A stretch of 64,000 nucleotides of DNA from Streptomyces sp. NBC_00239 (GCF_036194065.1 NZ_CP108095.1:372001-436000); one strand, 5' to 3'. Counted from the stretch's first letter, positions 51,932 through 61,293 are shown. The notes: generated by a model not told the origin, from the sequence alone. Program-made: numbers and translations.

Positions 51932-52510
51932 TCAGCGTGTGCGTACGCCGTCGATGGCGATCGTCAGCAGGAGGTCGGCCTCGGCACGGCCGTCGACGTC
52001 GTGCTCGGTGGCCAGTGCGATCGCGCCGACGAGCTTCAGCAGCTGGGTGATCGTGATGCCGGGGCGCACGAGGTCCGCCGCTTGAGCGCGCGAAAGGAGG
52101 GCGTCTCCGGCGGTGGTGATCATGTCGTGGCAGCTCTCGCCCAGTGCAGGATCTCCGTCCTGCATCAGCGACGCCCCCAGGCCCCGGTGGGCTGCGGCGT
52201 GCGCGCCGACGGCGTGAAGCCAGGTGGACAGTGCCTGGCCGGGGTCCGATTCAGTGAGCAAATCCCCCGCCTTCGCGCAGAGAACCTCGACCCGGTCCTT
52301 GAAGACCGCCTCCAGGAGTACCTGCCGGGAGGGGAAGTGGCGGTGCAGGGTGGCTGAACCGACCCCCGCCCGGCGAGCGACCTCCTCCAGGGAGGCGTCG
52401 GCGCCGTGCTCGGCGATCAGGGCACCGGCGGCGGCCACGATCTTCTCGACGTTGCGGCGGGCATCGGCCCGCATCGGCCGGCGGGACGGGACGTCGCTGT
52501 CCTTCGGCAC
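51932..52510 (-). CDS. TetR-family repressor
   Basis: A 192-residue protein with GTG start behind AGGAG at 6 bases. Residues of about 18-65 are the DNA-binding domain (IVAAAGALIAEHGADASLEE, then GSATLHRHFPSRQVLLEAVF), and the rest is the helical ligand/dimer domain. It is divergent from the NmrA-like gene and separated by a long inverted repeat, so it probably represses both and responds to a small molecule. Confidence 0.9.
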   Translation of the reverse strand: MPKDSDVPSRRPMRADARRNVEKIVAAAGALIAEHGADASLEEVARRAGVGSATLHRHFPSRQVLLEAVFKDRVEVLCAKAGDLLTESDPGQALSTWLHAVGAHAAAHRGLGASLMQDGDPALGESCHDMITTAGDALLSRAQAADLVRPGITITQLLKLVGAIALATEHDVDGRAEADLLLTIAIDGVRTR

Positions 52511-52530
52511 GTGTACTCCTGACGGCTTGA

Positions 52531-52587
52531 TAAGTGGGGCGGCCCTCCATATTGTAGCGAACGAGAAATGGAGGGCCACCCCACTTA
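52531..52587. promoter_or_regulatory. 20-bp inverted-repeat operator between tetR and nmrA-like genes
   Basis: Arms 52531-52550 (TAAGTGGGGCGGCCCTCCAT) and 52568-52587 are complementary in 19 of 20 positions, with a 17-base AT-rich spacer that holds likely -10 sequences. Each arm alone has TetR-operator-like partial symmetry, so two dimers could bind. Confidence 0.75.
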
Positions 52588-52633
52588 GTGGTGTGGCTCG
52601 CCTTCCGCACGGACACAATGGAGAAGGAAGAAC

Positions 52634-53563
52634 GTGAACCTGACGCGGCAGAAGACCGTCGTGGTGGCGGGTGCGACCGGCCTGCAGGGCAGGGCCGTAA
52701 CCCGTCACCTGCTCCGCGACGGCTGGCACGTGCGCGCCCTGACGCGCGACCCGGACGGGCTCCAGGCCACCGCGCTGGCGAAGGCGGGCGCACAGGTGGT
52801 GCGGGCGCGGATGGAGGAAGTCGATTCCCTGACCGCCGCGGCCGAGGGTGCCTGGGGCCTTTTCAGTGTCCAGCCCACCGTCGGCTCACCCGGCACCGCG
52901 CCGGACTTCACCGCCGAGGACGAGGTGCGCTGGGGCGCGAACGTCGCCGAGGCCGCGCACGCCGCCGGCATCGGGCACTTCGTGTTCACCTCGGTCGCCG
53001 CAGCGGACCGGCACCTCGAGGAGACACTTCCGGTGAACCTGGTCAGCAAGTGGCGGATCGAGCAGCACATCGCCGCCCTCGGCCTGCCCGCGACGATCCT
53101 GCGGCCGGTGTCCTTCATGGAAAACTTCACCGGCGGATACGCGCTGCGGAACGGGACCCTCTCCACCGGCCTCGCGCCGACCGTAGCTCAGCAGATCATG
53201 GCCGTCGACGACGTCGGCGCCGTCACCGCACTGGCGTTCTCCCATCCCGAGGAGTGGATCGGCCGCGCCGTCTCCCTGGCCGGGGACGAACTCACGCCGG
53301 TTCAGATCGCCGCGGCCATCGGAGAGGCGCTCGGCATACCGTTGCCGTACGACCAGGTCCCGATCGATGCGATCCGGGCCCTGAGCGAGGACTTCGCCTA
53401 CTCCAACGAATGGCTCAACGTCCGCGGCTACCGCGCCGACATCCCCGGCACCCGGAAGATCCACCCCGGCACTATGGACCTTCGCACCTGGCTGGAGCGC
53501 ACGGGCGCGTCCCAGATCGCCGCGTTCCTCGACTCCGCGCGCACCGCCGGGCAGGACACATGA
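52634..53563 (+). CDS. NmrA-like NAD(P)-binding protein
   Basis: A 309-residue protein with GTG start and GAGAAGGAAG upstream. The N-terminus has VVVAGATGLQGRAV, the Rossmann GxxGxxG of the NmrA/HSCARG branch of atypical SDRs, and RALTRDP nearby fits NADP binding. It lacks the classical YxxxK, as expected for this branch, and has HFVFTSVAAA and ILRPVSFMEN. It may be a redox sensor or a quinone/NADPH oxidoreductase. It is likely under control of the divergent TetR. Confidence 0.85.
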   Translation: MNLTRQKTVVVAGATGLQGRAVTRHLLRDGWHVRALTRDPDGLQATALAKAGAQVVRARMEEVDSLTAAAEGAWGLFSVQPTVGSPGTAPDFTAEDEVRWGANVAEAAHAAGIGHFVFTSVAAADRHLEETLPVNLVSKWRIEQHIAALGLPATILRPVSFMENFTGGYALRNGTLSTGLAPTVAQQIMAVDDVGAVTALAFSHPEEWIGRAVSLAGDELTPVQIAAAIGEALGIPLPYDQVPIDAIRALSEDFAYSNEWLNVRGYRADIPGTRKIHPGTMDLRTWLERTGASQIAAFLDSARTAGQDT

Positions 53564-53591
53564 GCGTCCGCACTCACGGCCTCGGGCGCCG

Positions 53592-54539
53592 TCAGTCGTA
53601 TCCGCCCGGTGCGTCGCCTGCCGTCTTGACCTGCTTGCGGTAGGCCCCCGGCGGCGACCCGAAGTGTCGCTTGAAGGCTTTGGCGAAGGCGAACTCCGAC
53701 GTGTACCCCGTGTGCTGCGCGATGGTGCTCAGCGGGGTCGGCGATCGGTGCAGCAACCGCGCCGCGGTGGCCATCCGCCAGTTGGTCAGGTAGGTCAACG
53801 GCGGCTCGCCGACCACCGAGGCGAAGCGGCGGGCGAACGCCGCGCGGGACAGCCCGGCGCGGGTGCCCAGAGACTCCACGGTCCAGGGGTGGCCGGGATC
53901 GTCGTGGATCGCCTTCAGGACCGGGGCGATTACCGGGTCGGTCAGCGCGGCCGCCCAGCCCCGGGTCCGCTCCCTCGGTAGTTCGGCGTACCACGACCGG
54001 AGGATGTACAGCAGCAGCAGATCGATGAGCGCCGTGACGACCGCGTCCGAGCCCGGCTGCGGCGCGTGGAACTCGGCGCACAGCTGATCGACCGCCGAGC
54101 GCAGCGCCGGGTGGCGGCCGGGAACCGCGGGGAGGTGGATGACCTCCGGTAGATCGCTGAACAGCGGATGCGGGCGATCGACGTCGATCGCGTACGCGCC
54201 GCACACCAGCACCGTGTGCGGCCCTGGCCCGTCCACGGTGACCTGGCCGATCGGCGAGGAGCGGTCCACGCGGTCCGGTACGAAGTCCACCGGCTCGCGG
54301 TCCGGCACGTCGCACAGGATGTGTCCGCTGCCGCGCTGCAGGAACACGATGTCGCCGGGTCCGAGGGCGAGCGGTTGCCCGTTCGGTGGCAGCAGGTGGC
54401 AGTGCCCTTCCACCACCACGTGGAATCCGGCTCCTGAGATGGGTTGGAACTTCAGGGCCCACGGGGCGTGCGCGTCGGTGCGAGTCACCATCGGGCGGCC
54501 CGTACGCAGGACTTCGAGGGTGTCGCTCAGGATGTCCAC
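53592..54539 (-). CDS. AraC-family regulator with cupin-type sensor domain
   Basis: A 315-residue protein. The N-terminal 170 residues are a cupin-like sensor (WALKFQPISGAGFHVVVEG, GDIVFLQRGSGHIL), and the C-terminus has the two HTH motifs of AraC (LGTRAGLSRAAFARRF and IAQHTGYTSEFAFAKAFKRHFG). It is divergent from the SDR gene and should activate or repress it. Similar AraC proteins sense aromatic or redox compounds. It converges with the NmrA-like gene, only 28 bases apart. Confidence 0.9.
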   Translation of the reverse strand: MDILSDTLEVLRTGRPMVTRTDAHAPWALKFQPISGAGFHVVVEGHCHLLPPNGQPLALGPGDIVFLQRGSGHILCDVPDREPVDFVPDRVDRSSPIGQVTVDGPGPHTVLVCGAYAIDVDRPHPLFSDLPEVIHLPAVPGRHPALRSAVDQLCAEFHAPQPGSDAVVTALIDLLLLYILRSWYAELPRERTRGWAAALTDPVIAPVLKAIHDDPGHPWTVESLGTRAGLSRAAFARRFASVVGEPPLTYLTNWRMATAARLLHRSPTPLSTIAQHTGYTSEFAFAKAFKRHFGSPPGAYRKQVKTAGDAPGGYD

Positions 54540-54583
54540 AGCGCCACTCTAGCGCCTGTACGGCGAGACGATATGACAGGGAA

Positions 54584-54612
54584 TCGAGACTTCGAGTCAT
54601 TCAACGTCTCGA
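54584..54612. promoter_or_regulatory. Inverted repeat between araC-like and SDR genes
   Basis: TCGAGAC (54584-54590) and GTCTCGA (54606-54612) are 7-bp arms with a 15-base spacer, in the divergent promoter region. A candidate site for the AraC-type regulator. Confidence 0.5.
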
Positions 54613-54680
54613 TGCGGAGGCGTACGTTCTTGCCTTAGCGGGGGCGAAACCCGCACTGCATCGACGAAGGAACGGATCCC

Positions 54681-55397
54681 ATGTCTCTGGTTGGCAAGAA
54701 GATCGTGATCATCGGTGGAACCTCCGGCATCGGCTTCGCGGTGGCCCGACAGGCCGCGGCGGCCGGCGCGGACGTCGTGGTCGCCTCCAGCAATCAGGAC
54801 CGCGTGGACGCCGCGACGAGGCGGTTGGGCGAGCCGGCCGAAGGCCGCCGCCTGGACGTCGCCGACGAAAACGCCATCGCCGCGTTCTTCGAGCAGGTCG
54901 GGGAGTTCGACCACCTCGTCTACACCGCGGGCGAATCCCTGCTGATCAAGCCGCTGGTCGACACCACTCCGCAGGAGGCCAGGGCCGTCTTCGAGCGCCG
55001 GTTCTGGGGCGCGTTCCTCTCCGCCAAGTACGCTGCCCCGCGACTGCGGGACGGCGGCTCGATCACTTTCAGCTCCGGCGTCCTCGCGGTCCGCCCCCTG
55101 GCCGGAACCGCGCTCACGGCTGGTATCACCGGCGGCATCGAGGCCCTGTCCCGGGCACTCGCCGTCGAACTCGCCCCGCTGCGCGTCAACGTGATCCAGC
55201 CCGGTGTGATCCGTACCGAGCTGTGGGACGGCAGCGTCCCGGACCCGGAGGCTTTCCTCCAGGACGCCGGTTCCGAGCTGCTCACGCGGCGTGTCGGCAC
55301 TGCCGAGGAAGCCGCGGCGGCCTATCTCTTCGTCTTGGCCAACGCCTATGTCACCGGCACCACGCTCGCCATTGACGGCGGCGCGGCACTGGTGTGA
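54681..55397 (+). CDS. Short-chain dehydrogenase-like protein lacking the catalytic Tyr-Lys
   Basis: A 238-residue Rossmann protein: KKIVIIGGTSGIGFAVARQA is the TGxxxGxG cofactor site, and SSGVLAVRP and LRVNVIQPGVIRTELW are conserved SDR blocks. At the place of the catalytic Y-x-x-x-K it has T-A-G-I-T (GTALTAGITGG), so neither the Tyr nor the Lys is present. It could be a non-catalytic binding protein or use another mechanism. It is divergent from the AraC-type regulator. Confidence 0.85.
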   Translation: MSLVGKKIVIIGGTSGIGFAVARQAAAAGADVVVASSNQDRVDAATRRLGEPAEGRRLDVADENAIAAFFEQVGEFDHLVYTAGESLLIKPLVDTTPQEARAVFERRFWGAFLSAKYAAPRLRDGGSITFSSGVLAVRPLAGTALTAGITGGIEALSRALAVELAPLRVNVIQPGVIRTELWDGSVPDPEAFLQDAGSELLTRRVGTAEEAAAAYLFVLANAYVTGTTLAIDGGAALV

Positions 55398-55827
55398 CAT
55401 GCACGGGCGCCGGGAATCCCTCGGTCTCGAGCGGGTGGCCAGGCCGCGCGGTGTTCAGGTGCCGGGAGAGTTCATCGAGCACCTCGTCGGGTACGTCGTC
55501 GGACTCGGGGCATCAAGGTCGACGCGGGCGGCGGCGGGCCCCGTCGACCGCCGGCCGGGTGACAATCACCGGATCTCGTAGGCGGGGCCCAGCATCCGGC
55601 TGAGCCCTTTACACCCCCGGTTTCGTGGAAATGGCCCCCGTCCGTGATCAGGCGGAAGCGCTGGTGGGCTTCCGGGCGTTGGACATGCCCGTCCGCTGCG
55701 TGAGCAGAACGTCACGCTGCGCCGTTCATTCATCGTTTACGGATCGTGGACGGAGCGCACGTGCACTGATCTCTGCCATCAGGCAGCACAGCCGGAACAG
55801 ACAGTTGACCGTTCTCGGGAGATTCCT
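55398..55827. other. Gene-poor interval
   Basis: On the minus strand around 55430-55520 about 37 residues look protein-like (PESDDVPDEVLDELSRHL) but there is no start or continuation; probably a remnant. Otherwise nothing is seen before the leader of the next gene. Confidence 0.3.
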
Positions 55828-56424
55828 TTGTCCTCAGCACGAAACGTACGACGCGCGGCGATCGTGATCGCCTCCGCGGGACTGGCGATCGCGAGCACCG
55901 CCGCCTCGGCCTCCGCCTCCCCGACCACGCCCCGTGGGCCCAAGGCCGGCGCCCACTGCGTCGCCCACGTCAGCACGCACACGACCACGTGTTACGACAC
56001 CTTCCGTGAGGCGATCGCCGACGCGACCGACGGCCGGGTCACCGACGCCCCCGCGGTGCCGGGGAAGGCCGCCAGGGACAAGGCGTTCGTGGCCGAGCTC
56101 AACGCCCCCGCCGGCGCACGCGTCGCGGCGAGCGCCGACGGCGGCGTCGTCGGCGCCGTCTTCTACTGGGACTGGAACTACGGTGGTGCGTCCTGGACGA
56201 TGGAGATCCCCGAAAGGTGCAAGGACAACGGGACGTGGGACTGGGGCTACACCGACCTCAGCGGCTGGAACGACGCGATCAGCTCCGTCCTCCCCGCGAA
56301 CAACTGCTGGGTCGCGCTGTACTCGGACATCTACTACAACGGCACGAACCAGCTGTACACGAATGCCACGCCGTACGTCGGCGACGCGATGAACGACCGG
56401 GCCAGCTCGGTGCAGCTGACGTAG
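55828..56424 (+). CDS. Secreted beta/gamma-crystallin or I36 inhibitor-like protein
   Basis: A 198-residue protein with TTG start and GGGAG seven bases upstream. A signal peptide ends at SASASP. The last 85 residues (FYWDWNYGGASWTMEIPERC, GWNDAISSVLP, ALYSDIYYNGTNQLY) show the double Greek-key pattern shared by beta/gamma-crystallins and the peptidase inhibitor I36 family of Streptomyces. It probably binds calcium or inhibits a protease outside the cell. A pro-region of about 90 residues precedes it. Confidence 0.75.
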   Translation: MSSARNVRRAAIVIASAGLAIASTAASASASPTTPRGPKAGAHCVAHVSTHTTTCYDTFREAIADATDGRVTDAPAVPGKAARDKAFVAELNAPAGARVAASADGGVVGAVFYWDWNYGGASWTMEIPERCKDNGTWDWGYTDLSGWNDAISSVLPANNCWVALYSDIYYNGTNQLYTNATPYVGDAMNDRASSVQLT

Positions 56425-56457
56425 CAGAGTAGGGCGGGAGCCGGTCCTGCGGACCTG

Positions 56458-56497
56458 CCCGGCGGATCAGAGGCGGAACCGGCTCTGATCCGCCGGG
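56458..56497. terminator. Bidirectional terminator
   Basis: A perfect 15-bp stem (56458-56472 with 56483-56497) with a 10-base loop, between the secreted protein gene and the convergent AfsR-type gene. Confidence 0.8.
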
Positions 56498-56516
56498 CCG
56501 AAACGTTTGCCCAGAC

Positions 56517-59324
56517 TCAGTCGTCCGACGCGGCCAGCCCGCTCAGTGCGGCCCCCAGGCGGACCACTCCCGGTGCTTTGACCAGCGAGGTCCCGTGGGC
56601 GTCCACTCGGCGCATCAGTGGTGTCATCAAGGGCAGCCCGGAGGGCGGCTGGTCCGCGCCCACGGCGACGTGCAGGCGCGCTACGAACCGGGCGAAGCCG
56701 GCAGGGCTCGCCGGGTCGTCCGGATCGCCCGCGAAACGCTCGGCCCTGGCCATGGCAGCCTCCGACTCCCCGACGCGTCCGGTGGCGCGCAGGACGAGCG
56801 CCAGCAGCACCCCCGACATGTGAAGGCGCCGGGCACTGCCCGTCGCCTCCGCCCAGTCGAGCGCCTCGCGCAGGTCCGTCTCCGCCGCCGCGTACTCGCC
56901 CACCAGACACGAAAGCCAGGCCCGCGTGTGCAGCGCTCGGGCCCGGTACTCGAGTTCGCCGGCCTCCGCCGCCCGCCGAGCGGCCGATCCGGCGAGCCGA
57001 CAGGCGTCCTCGTAGTGACCACGGCTCGGAAACAGGCTGCAGACCGCGATCAGCGTCAGCAGTTCCACGGCCGAGCGCAGGGCGTCGGGGACCGACGCCA
57101 GCGATTGCTCCACGGCGGAGGTCAGCACGGCGTGCTCCGCGCGGAACCAGGCACGGGCCTGCTCGGTACCTTCGAAGGCGATGCCCGGATGGCCCGCTGC
57201 GTGGAGCCAGGGGGGCGAGGGGACGTCGTCGGGCAGAGCCGTCCTCGCCACACGCACCGCGCTGCCGTAGAGGAGGGCCAGGACCCGGCGCAGCGCCGCC
57301 GCCCGGTCCTCGGCGCGTTCGGCGGATTCGGCACGGCGTCGGCCGTAGAGCCGGAGCAGGTCGTGCAGGCGATAGCGGCCCGGAGCGGGGGACTCCAGCA
57401 TTCCGGCGTCGACCAGGCCCTCCGCGAGGCCCTCGGCCACGTCCTCCTCGACGCCGAGCAGAGCGGCGGCGACGGGCAGCGGCACGTCGGGAGCGTCGAG
57501 GAGAGACAGGAGACGAAACGCCCTGGCCTGATCGGGCATCAGGGCCCGGTAGCCGAGTTGGAAGGCGGACTCCACCGCGTGGCCGCCGTGGCTCAGCTCG
57601 CCGAGCAGCGTGCGGGTGTCGGTCAGCCGCGCTCCGAAGGCGCGCAGGCTGTGGCCCGGCAGGGCGGCGAGGCGGGCCCCGACGATGCGCACGGCGAGCG
57701 GCAGACGGCCGCAGGAGGCGGCCAAGGCCCGTGCGGCTTCGGGCTCGGCGGCCACTCGTGCGGAGCCCGCGAGGGCGCCGAGCAGCGTCACCGCCTCGGC
57801 CTCGGCGAAGACGTCCACGGCAAAGGAACGGGCGCCGGGGACCGCGATATGAGGAGCCCGGGTGGTGACGAGCACCGCAGAGCCGGCCGTTCCGGGCAGG
57901 AGGGGGCGCACCTGGGCGGCGTCCCGGGCGTCGTCCAGGACCAGCAGCACCCGCCGGTCGGCGAGCAGGGTGCGCAGCAACGCGGCCCGCTCTTCCACGT
58001 CCAGCGGCAGCCGGTCGGGCGGGGTGCCGAGCACGGAGAGGAGATCGGCGAGCACACCGGCCGGGTCCGCGGGAGTGGCGCCGGCACGCAGACCGACGTA
58101 CAACTGCCCGTCGGGGAAGGCCGCACGCAGGCCGTGTGCCACGTGCACGGCGAGCGCGGTCTTGCCGACGCCTCCGATGCCGGTGACGGTCGCGATGGCC
58201 ATCGCCGGGCTGTGCCCGGGACGGGCCCGGAGGAGGTGGTCCCTTATTTCGCCGATGAGTCGGTTGCGCCCGGTGAAGTACCCGATGTCGGAGGGGAGCG
58301 GCGACGCGGTCCTCCTCGTGCCGTCCTGCGCGGTGCCTGCGGCCGCAGGAGCTCCGGGCCGCCGGTCCGCCCCCGTGGACGGCTGCCGCTGGTGGCCCAT
58401 GGCACCGGCCGATCGGTGCGCGGACAGGTACGGGGCTGCTGAGCCGCCCCCATCGGGTGCTCCCGACCGGCGATCGTCCGTGGCGGCCGGGCGGGACGGG
58501 GGCAACGGACGGACGCCGGTGCCGCCGGGCCACGCGAGGGAATGCACGCTCCGTCCCGTACGCAGCCCACGATGCAGGTCCCTGAGCTCCGCCGACGGAT
58601 GCGTCCCCAGTTCCCGCGCCAGCACCTCGCACGCCTCGTCGAACACCCGGGCCGCCTCCACTTGGCGCCCGGTGCGCTGCAGAGCCAGCATCAGCAGCCC
58701 GTGCGAGCGCTCCCGCAGTGGGAACTCCCTGACCATCGAGCGCAGTTCGGTGACCACCTCCCCGTATCGCCCCAGCTCGACGGCCGTGGCGTACAGGTCT
58801 TCGCGTGCCGCCGCGAGGGACTCGGTCAGCTGTTCGCGGCGGCGCTCCGCCCAGGGCCCCGGAACCCCGGCCAGGGGGACGCCCTGCCAGCGCCCGACCG
58901 CACGCGTCAGCCGCTCGTACACGGCCTCGGCCGTCCCGCCCCGGTCCGCGGTCTCGCGCGCGAACACCTCGGCGTCCACGACAACCGCCCGCGTCGGGAA
59001 CCGATAGCCGCCTTCCGCGGTGACGATCAGCCGGCTTCCCGACCGCACCGGCCGGTCCGGCTCCAGGGCCGCGCGCAACTGCGAGACGTACGTGCGGACC
59101 GCCGAGGACGCACTACGTGGTGCGGCAGCCGGTCCCCACACCCCCTCCACCAGCTGCCCGACCCCGACGACGTGGCCACGCCGCAGCACCAACATCGCGA
59201 ACACCGCCTGTTGCAGCGGCGGTCCGAGCGCGATCCGCTCGTCGCCCAGCCGGGCACCCACCGGTCCGAGGAGCCGCACCGCGAGGGGCCGCGATCGTTC
59301 CTGTGCCTCCGTCAACCCTTGCAT
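56517..59324 (-). CDS. AfsR/SARP-family transcriptional regulator
   Basis: A 935-residue protein; the ATG at 59324 has GGAGG at six-base spacing. Domains: OmpR-like winged helix (about residues 15-110), bacterial transcriptional activation domain (about 115-260), Pro/Ala-rich linker, NB-ARC ATPase (about 340-620) with P-loop GIGGVGKTAL (Lys388), Walker B VLLVLDDA and GRLPLAVRIVGA, then a TPR-like tail. This is the AfsR plan; such proteins activate secondary metabolism genes after phosphorylation or ATP binding. The downstream target is not in the window. A 40-residue acidic peptide gene lies just upstream on the same strand. Confidence 0.9.
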   Translation of the reverse strand: MQGLTEAQERSRPLAVRLLGPVGARLGDERIALGPPLQQAVFAMLVLRRGHVVGVGQLVEGVWGPAAAPRSASSAVRTYVSQLRAALEPDRPVRSGSRLIVTAEGGYRFPTRAVVVDAEVFARETADRGGTAEAVYERLTRAVGRWQGVPLAGVPGPWAERRREQLTESLAAAREDLYATAVELGRYGEVVTELRSMVREFPLRERSHGLLMLALQRTGRQVEAARVFDEACEVLARELGTHPSAELRDLHRGLRTGRSVHSLAWPGGTGVRPLPPSRPAATDDRRSGAPDGGGSAAPYLSAHRSAGAMGHQRQPSTGADRRPGAPAAAGTAQDGTRRTASPLPSDIGYFTGRNRLIGEIRDHLLRARPGHSPAMAIATVTGIGGVGKTALAVHVAHGLRAAFPDGQLYVGLRAGATPADPAGVLADLLSVLGTPPDRLPLDVEERAALLRTLLADRRVLLVLDDARDAAQVRPLLPGTAGSAVLVTTRAPHIAVPGARSFAVDVFAEAEAVTLLGALAGSARVAAEPEAARALAASCGRLPLAVRIVGARLAALPGHSLRAFGARLTDTRTLLGELSHGGHAVESAFQLGYRALMPDQARAFRLLSLLDAPDVPLPVAAALLGVEEDVAEGLAEGLVDAGMLESPAPGRYRLHDLLRLYGRRRAESAERAEDRAAALRRVLALLYGSAVRVARTALPDDVPSPPWLHAAGHPGIAFEGTEQARAWFRAEHAVLTSAVEQSLASVPDALRSAVELLTLIAVCSLFPSRGHYEDACRLAGSAARRAAEAGELEYRARALHTRAWLSCLVGEYAAAETDLREALDWAEATGSARRLHMSGVLLALVLRATGRVGESEAAMARAERFAGDPDDPASPAGFARFVARLHVAVGADQPPSGLPLMTPLMRRVDAHGTSLVKAPGVVRLGAALSGLAASDD

Positions 59325-59509
59325 GACCACCCTCCCCTGGCCCGCCCCGGAACACGCCGTCGCTCGTTCCGCCCGGCCGGCGCCGAACCGTTCATCGACA
59401 TCGGTGGTTTCCTCCGTCCGCGTGATGCGTCAAGGGGACGTGGGCGCAGGTGTTGCTCCCGTCGAAGGCGGCGGTCTTCGACGGGAGCGCGCTGCGGACG
59501 AGACGAGGG

Positions 59510-59632
59510 CTATGCCTCGAGCTCCTGCGGGTCGTCCGACTCGTCCGGCTGACTCGGTGTGTCCACGGCGTCGATGCCGATGTCGTGCTCATCGATCGGC
59601 GCGATACGGTCTCCCGGACGGGCTCCGTCCAT
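59510..59632 (-). CDS. 40-residue acidic peptide upstream of the AfsR-type gene
   Basis: ATG at 59632 is preceded by AGGAGG at the ideal five-base spacing, one of the best ribosome-binding sites in the window. The peptide begins MDGARPGDRIAPIDEHDIGI and ends in an Asp/Glu-rich tail (DESDDPQELEA). It has no Cys and one Ser pair. It is co-oriented with the AfsR-type gene 185 bases downstream. It may be an unknown regulator or a peptide precursor; no maturation genes are adjacent. Confidence 0.5.
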   Translation of the reverse strand: MDGARPGDRIAPIDEHDIGIDAVDTPSQPDESDDPQELEA

Positions 59633-59706
59633 GCTGTCCTCCTGTTGTGATCGCGCGTGCGTGCGCTCGGTGGTCGCCGCGGGAACGCGGCTGGTCCCCG
59701 GCGGGT

Positions 59707-59868
59707 TCACGAGGGGTGGCGCAGGTGCTCAGCCGACATCGGGAACAGCAGGACGTCGGCGTGGATGCCACGTAGCGCCGGGTACTGCTTCTCTCGCCCC
59801 TGCTGTTCGAAGCCCACTCGTGAACCGGAAACCGACTCGTAGTAGGTCATCCGCCGATAGACGGTTGA
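59707..59868 (-). pseudogene. C-terminal fragment of a GNAT acetyltransferase
   Basis: About 53 residues between stop codons: TYYESVSGSRVGFEQQGREK then GIHADVLLFPMSAEHL match the last helix and strand of RimJ/RimL-type acetyltransferases. The N-terminal and acetyl-CoA parts are absent. Other parts of 59633-60099 show no gene; a GTTGATCAAC palindrome is near 59865. Confidence 0.55.
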
Positions 59869-60099
59869 TCAACAACCGATCAACGGACACGCCGGCTACG
59901 GGCTCATCCCTTTTCCGGCCGCCTTCCGGAAGCGCCGGAGCGTCACCGTCGACTCGACGGTGTCCCGTGCAGCCTGTTGGTCGATAGGCTTACGCGTCGA
60001 CCCGGCATTCGATCCACGACGGCGCGGACCGAGTACCGCTTCCCTCGCCCGGGCCGCGGACCATACTGGTCGGGCCCTGATCGCCCACTGAACGGTTCC

Positions 60100-61293
60100 A
60101 TGGCCAAGAACAGCACTTCATCGACCACCGTCCCCGACACCGCCTGGCTCGGGCGCGGGCGTCACCTCGGGCCCGAGCCCGAGCGGGACGTCCGGCGCAA
60201 CCTGCTCGCCCTCAAGGCGGCCCGGGTGATCGACGACTTCCTGGACCTCGACCCCGTCGAGGCGGCGCGCTCCACCGACCTGTACCCCCGGGACGAGTCC
60301 GCCGACCCCGGCCCGTCCGCCCGCCGCCTCTTCGAAGCCCGCTGGTGCGTGGCCGACGGCGTCACGGTGCGCGCACAACTGACCACGTACGAGCCCGAGT
60401 CCCGCCGCATGAAGAGCGAGGGTGTCACCTGGGTCCTCGCCGCCGAGGCCGAGCGGGCGTGGGAGGCGGGCTGGCCCTCACCAGCCACCGTGTTCTGGCC
60501 CGACAGCGAGCAGGTCGCGTGGGACCACGAGACGGTGCCGGGCGTGCGCCTGCGGACGACGAACCACCTGCCGAAGGACGACGACGAGTTGCGCCGCCTG
60601 CTGCGGGCCTGCACCCGACAGAGCTGGTTCATCCATGTCGTGGTGCACGAGGCGATGACGCCGGACGCCCTGGGACGCCGGCCGATCACGGCGTTCCTGC
60701 CACCGAGCCTGCGGCACCGGGTGGTCGAACACCGAGCCACACCGGAGCAGGCGCGGATCGCCGACTTCGTGATGAAGCGTGAGCTGGGTGTGGGGATGCC
60801 GCGCGGCGGCGCCGTCATCCTGCCCCCGACACCGCAGGCCCTCGATTACGACGCGGAGCACTTCACGATACGCAATGTCTTCCTGGACGGCACGGAACCC
60901 ACCGAACTCCTGGACAAGATCAAGGAGTTCGCCTCACTGCCCCAGCCGATGCCGGACGACGCCGAACAGATCCTGACACGGCTGCGCCAAGGCTGGCACC
61001 TGCTCACCCCCGCCGAGGAACTGGTCCACGCACGGGCCATGGTCACCAGGTACGCCAAGGCCCTCGAAGCCATGACAGCATCCTGCGACCTGTACCGGGA
61101 AGCCGCCGAGTCGGCGCTCGACGCCCTCGCCGAGGCGACCGGCGGCGACGGCGCCCCCCGGGCGGCATCGCCGACGTCGGCCAAGGCGGACCCCTCACCG
61201 TGGAAGACCCTCACGAAGACGCTCGCCCGCTTCCGGGGCCCGAACCCCCAAGCGCCGGACACCGAGGTCCAGCAGCGTCCGCACGGCGAGTGA
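60100..61293 (+). CDS. Hypothetical protein
   Basis: A 397-residue soluble protein; ATG at 60100 is the first start of protein-like sequence. It has a charged N-terminal region with LGPEPERDVRRNLLALKAARVIDDFLD, a mixed middle with WFIHVVVHEAMTPD and RRPITAFLPP, a helical end, and a disordered Pro/Ala tail. I recognise no domain or active-site motif. GNAT and MerR-type remnants lie on either side, so the area looks rearranged. Confidence 0.55.
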   Translation: MAKNSTSSTTVPDTAWLGRGRHLGPEPERDVRRNLLALKAARVIDDFLDLDPVEAARSTDLYPRDESADPGPSARRLFEARWCVADGVTVRAQLTTYEPESRRMKSEGVTWVLAAEAERAWEAGWPSPATVFWPDSEQVAWDHETVPGVRLRTTNHLPKDDDELRRLLRACTRQSWFIHVVVHEAMTPDALGRRPITAFLPPSLRHRVVEHRATPEQARIADFVMKRELGVGMPRGGAVILPPTPQALDYDAEHFTIRNVFLDGTEPTELLDKIKEFASLPQPMPDDAEQILTRLRQGWHLLTPAEELVHARAMVTRYAKALEAMTASCDLYREAAESALDALAEATGGDGAPRAASPTSAKADPSPWKTLTKTLARFRGPNPQAPDTEVQQRPHGE

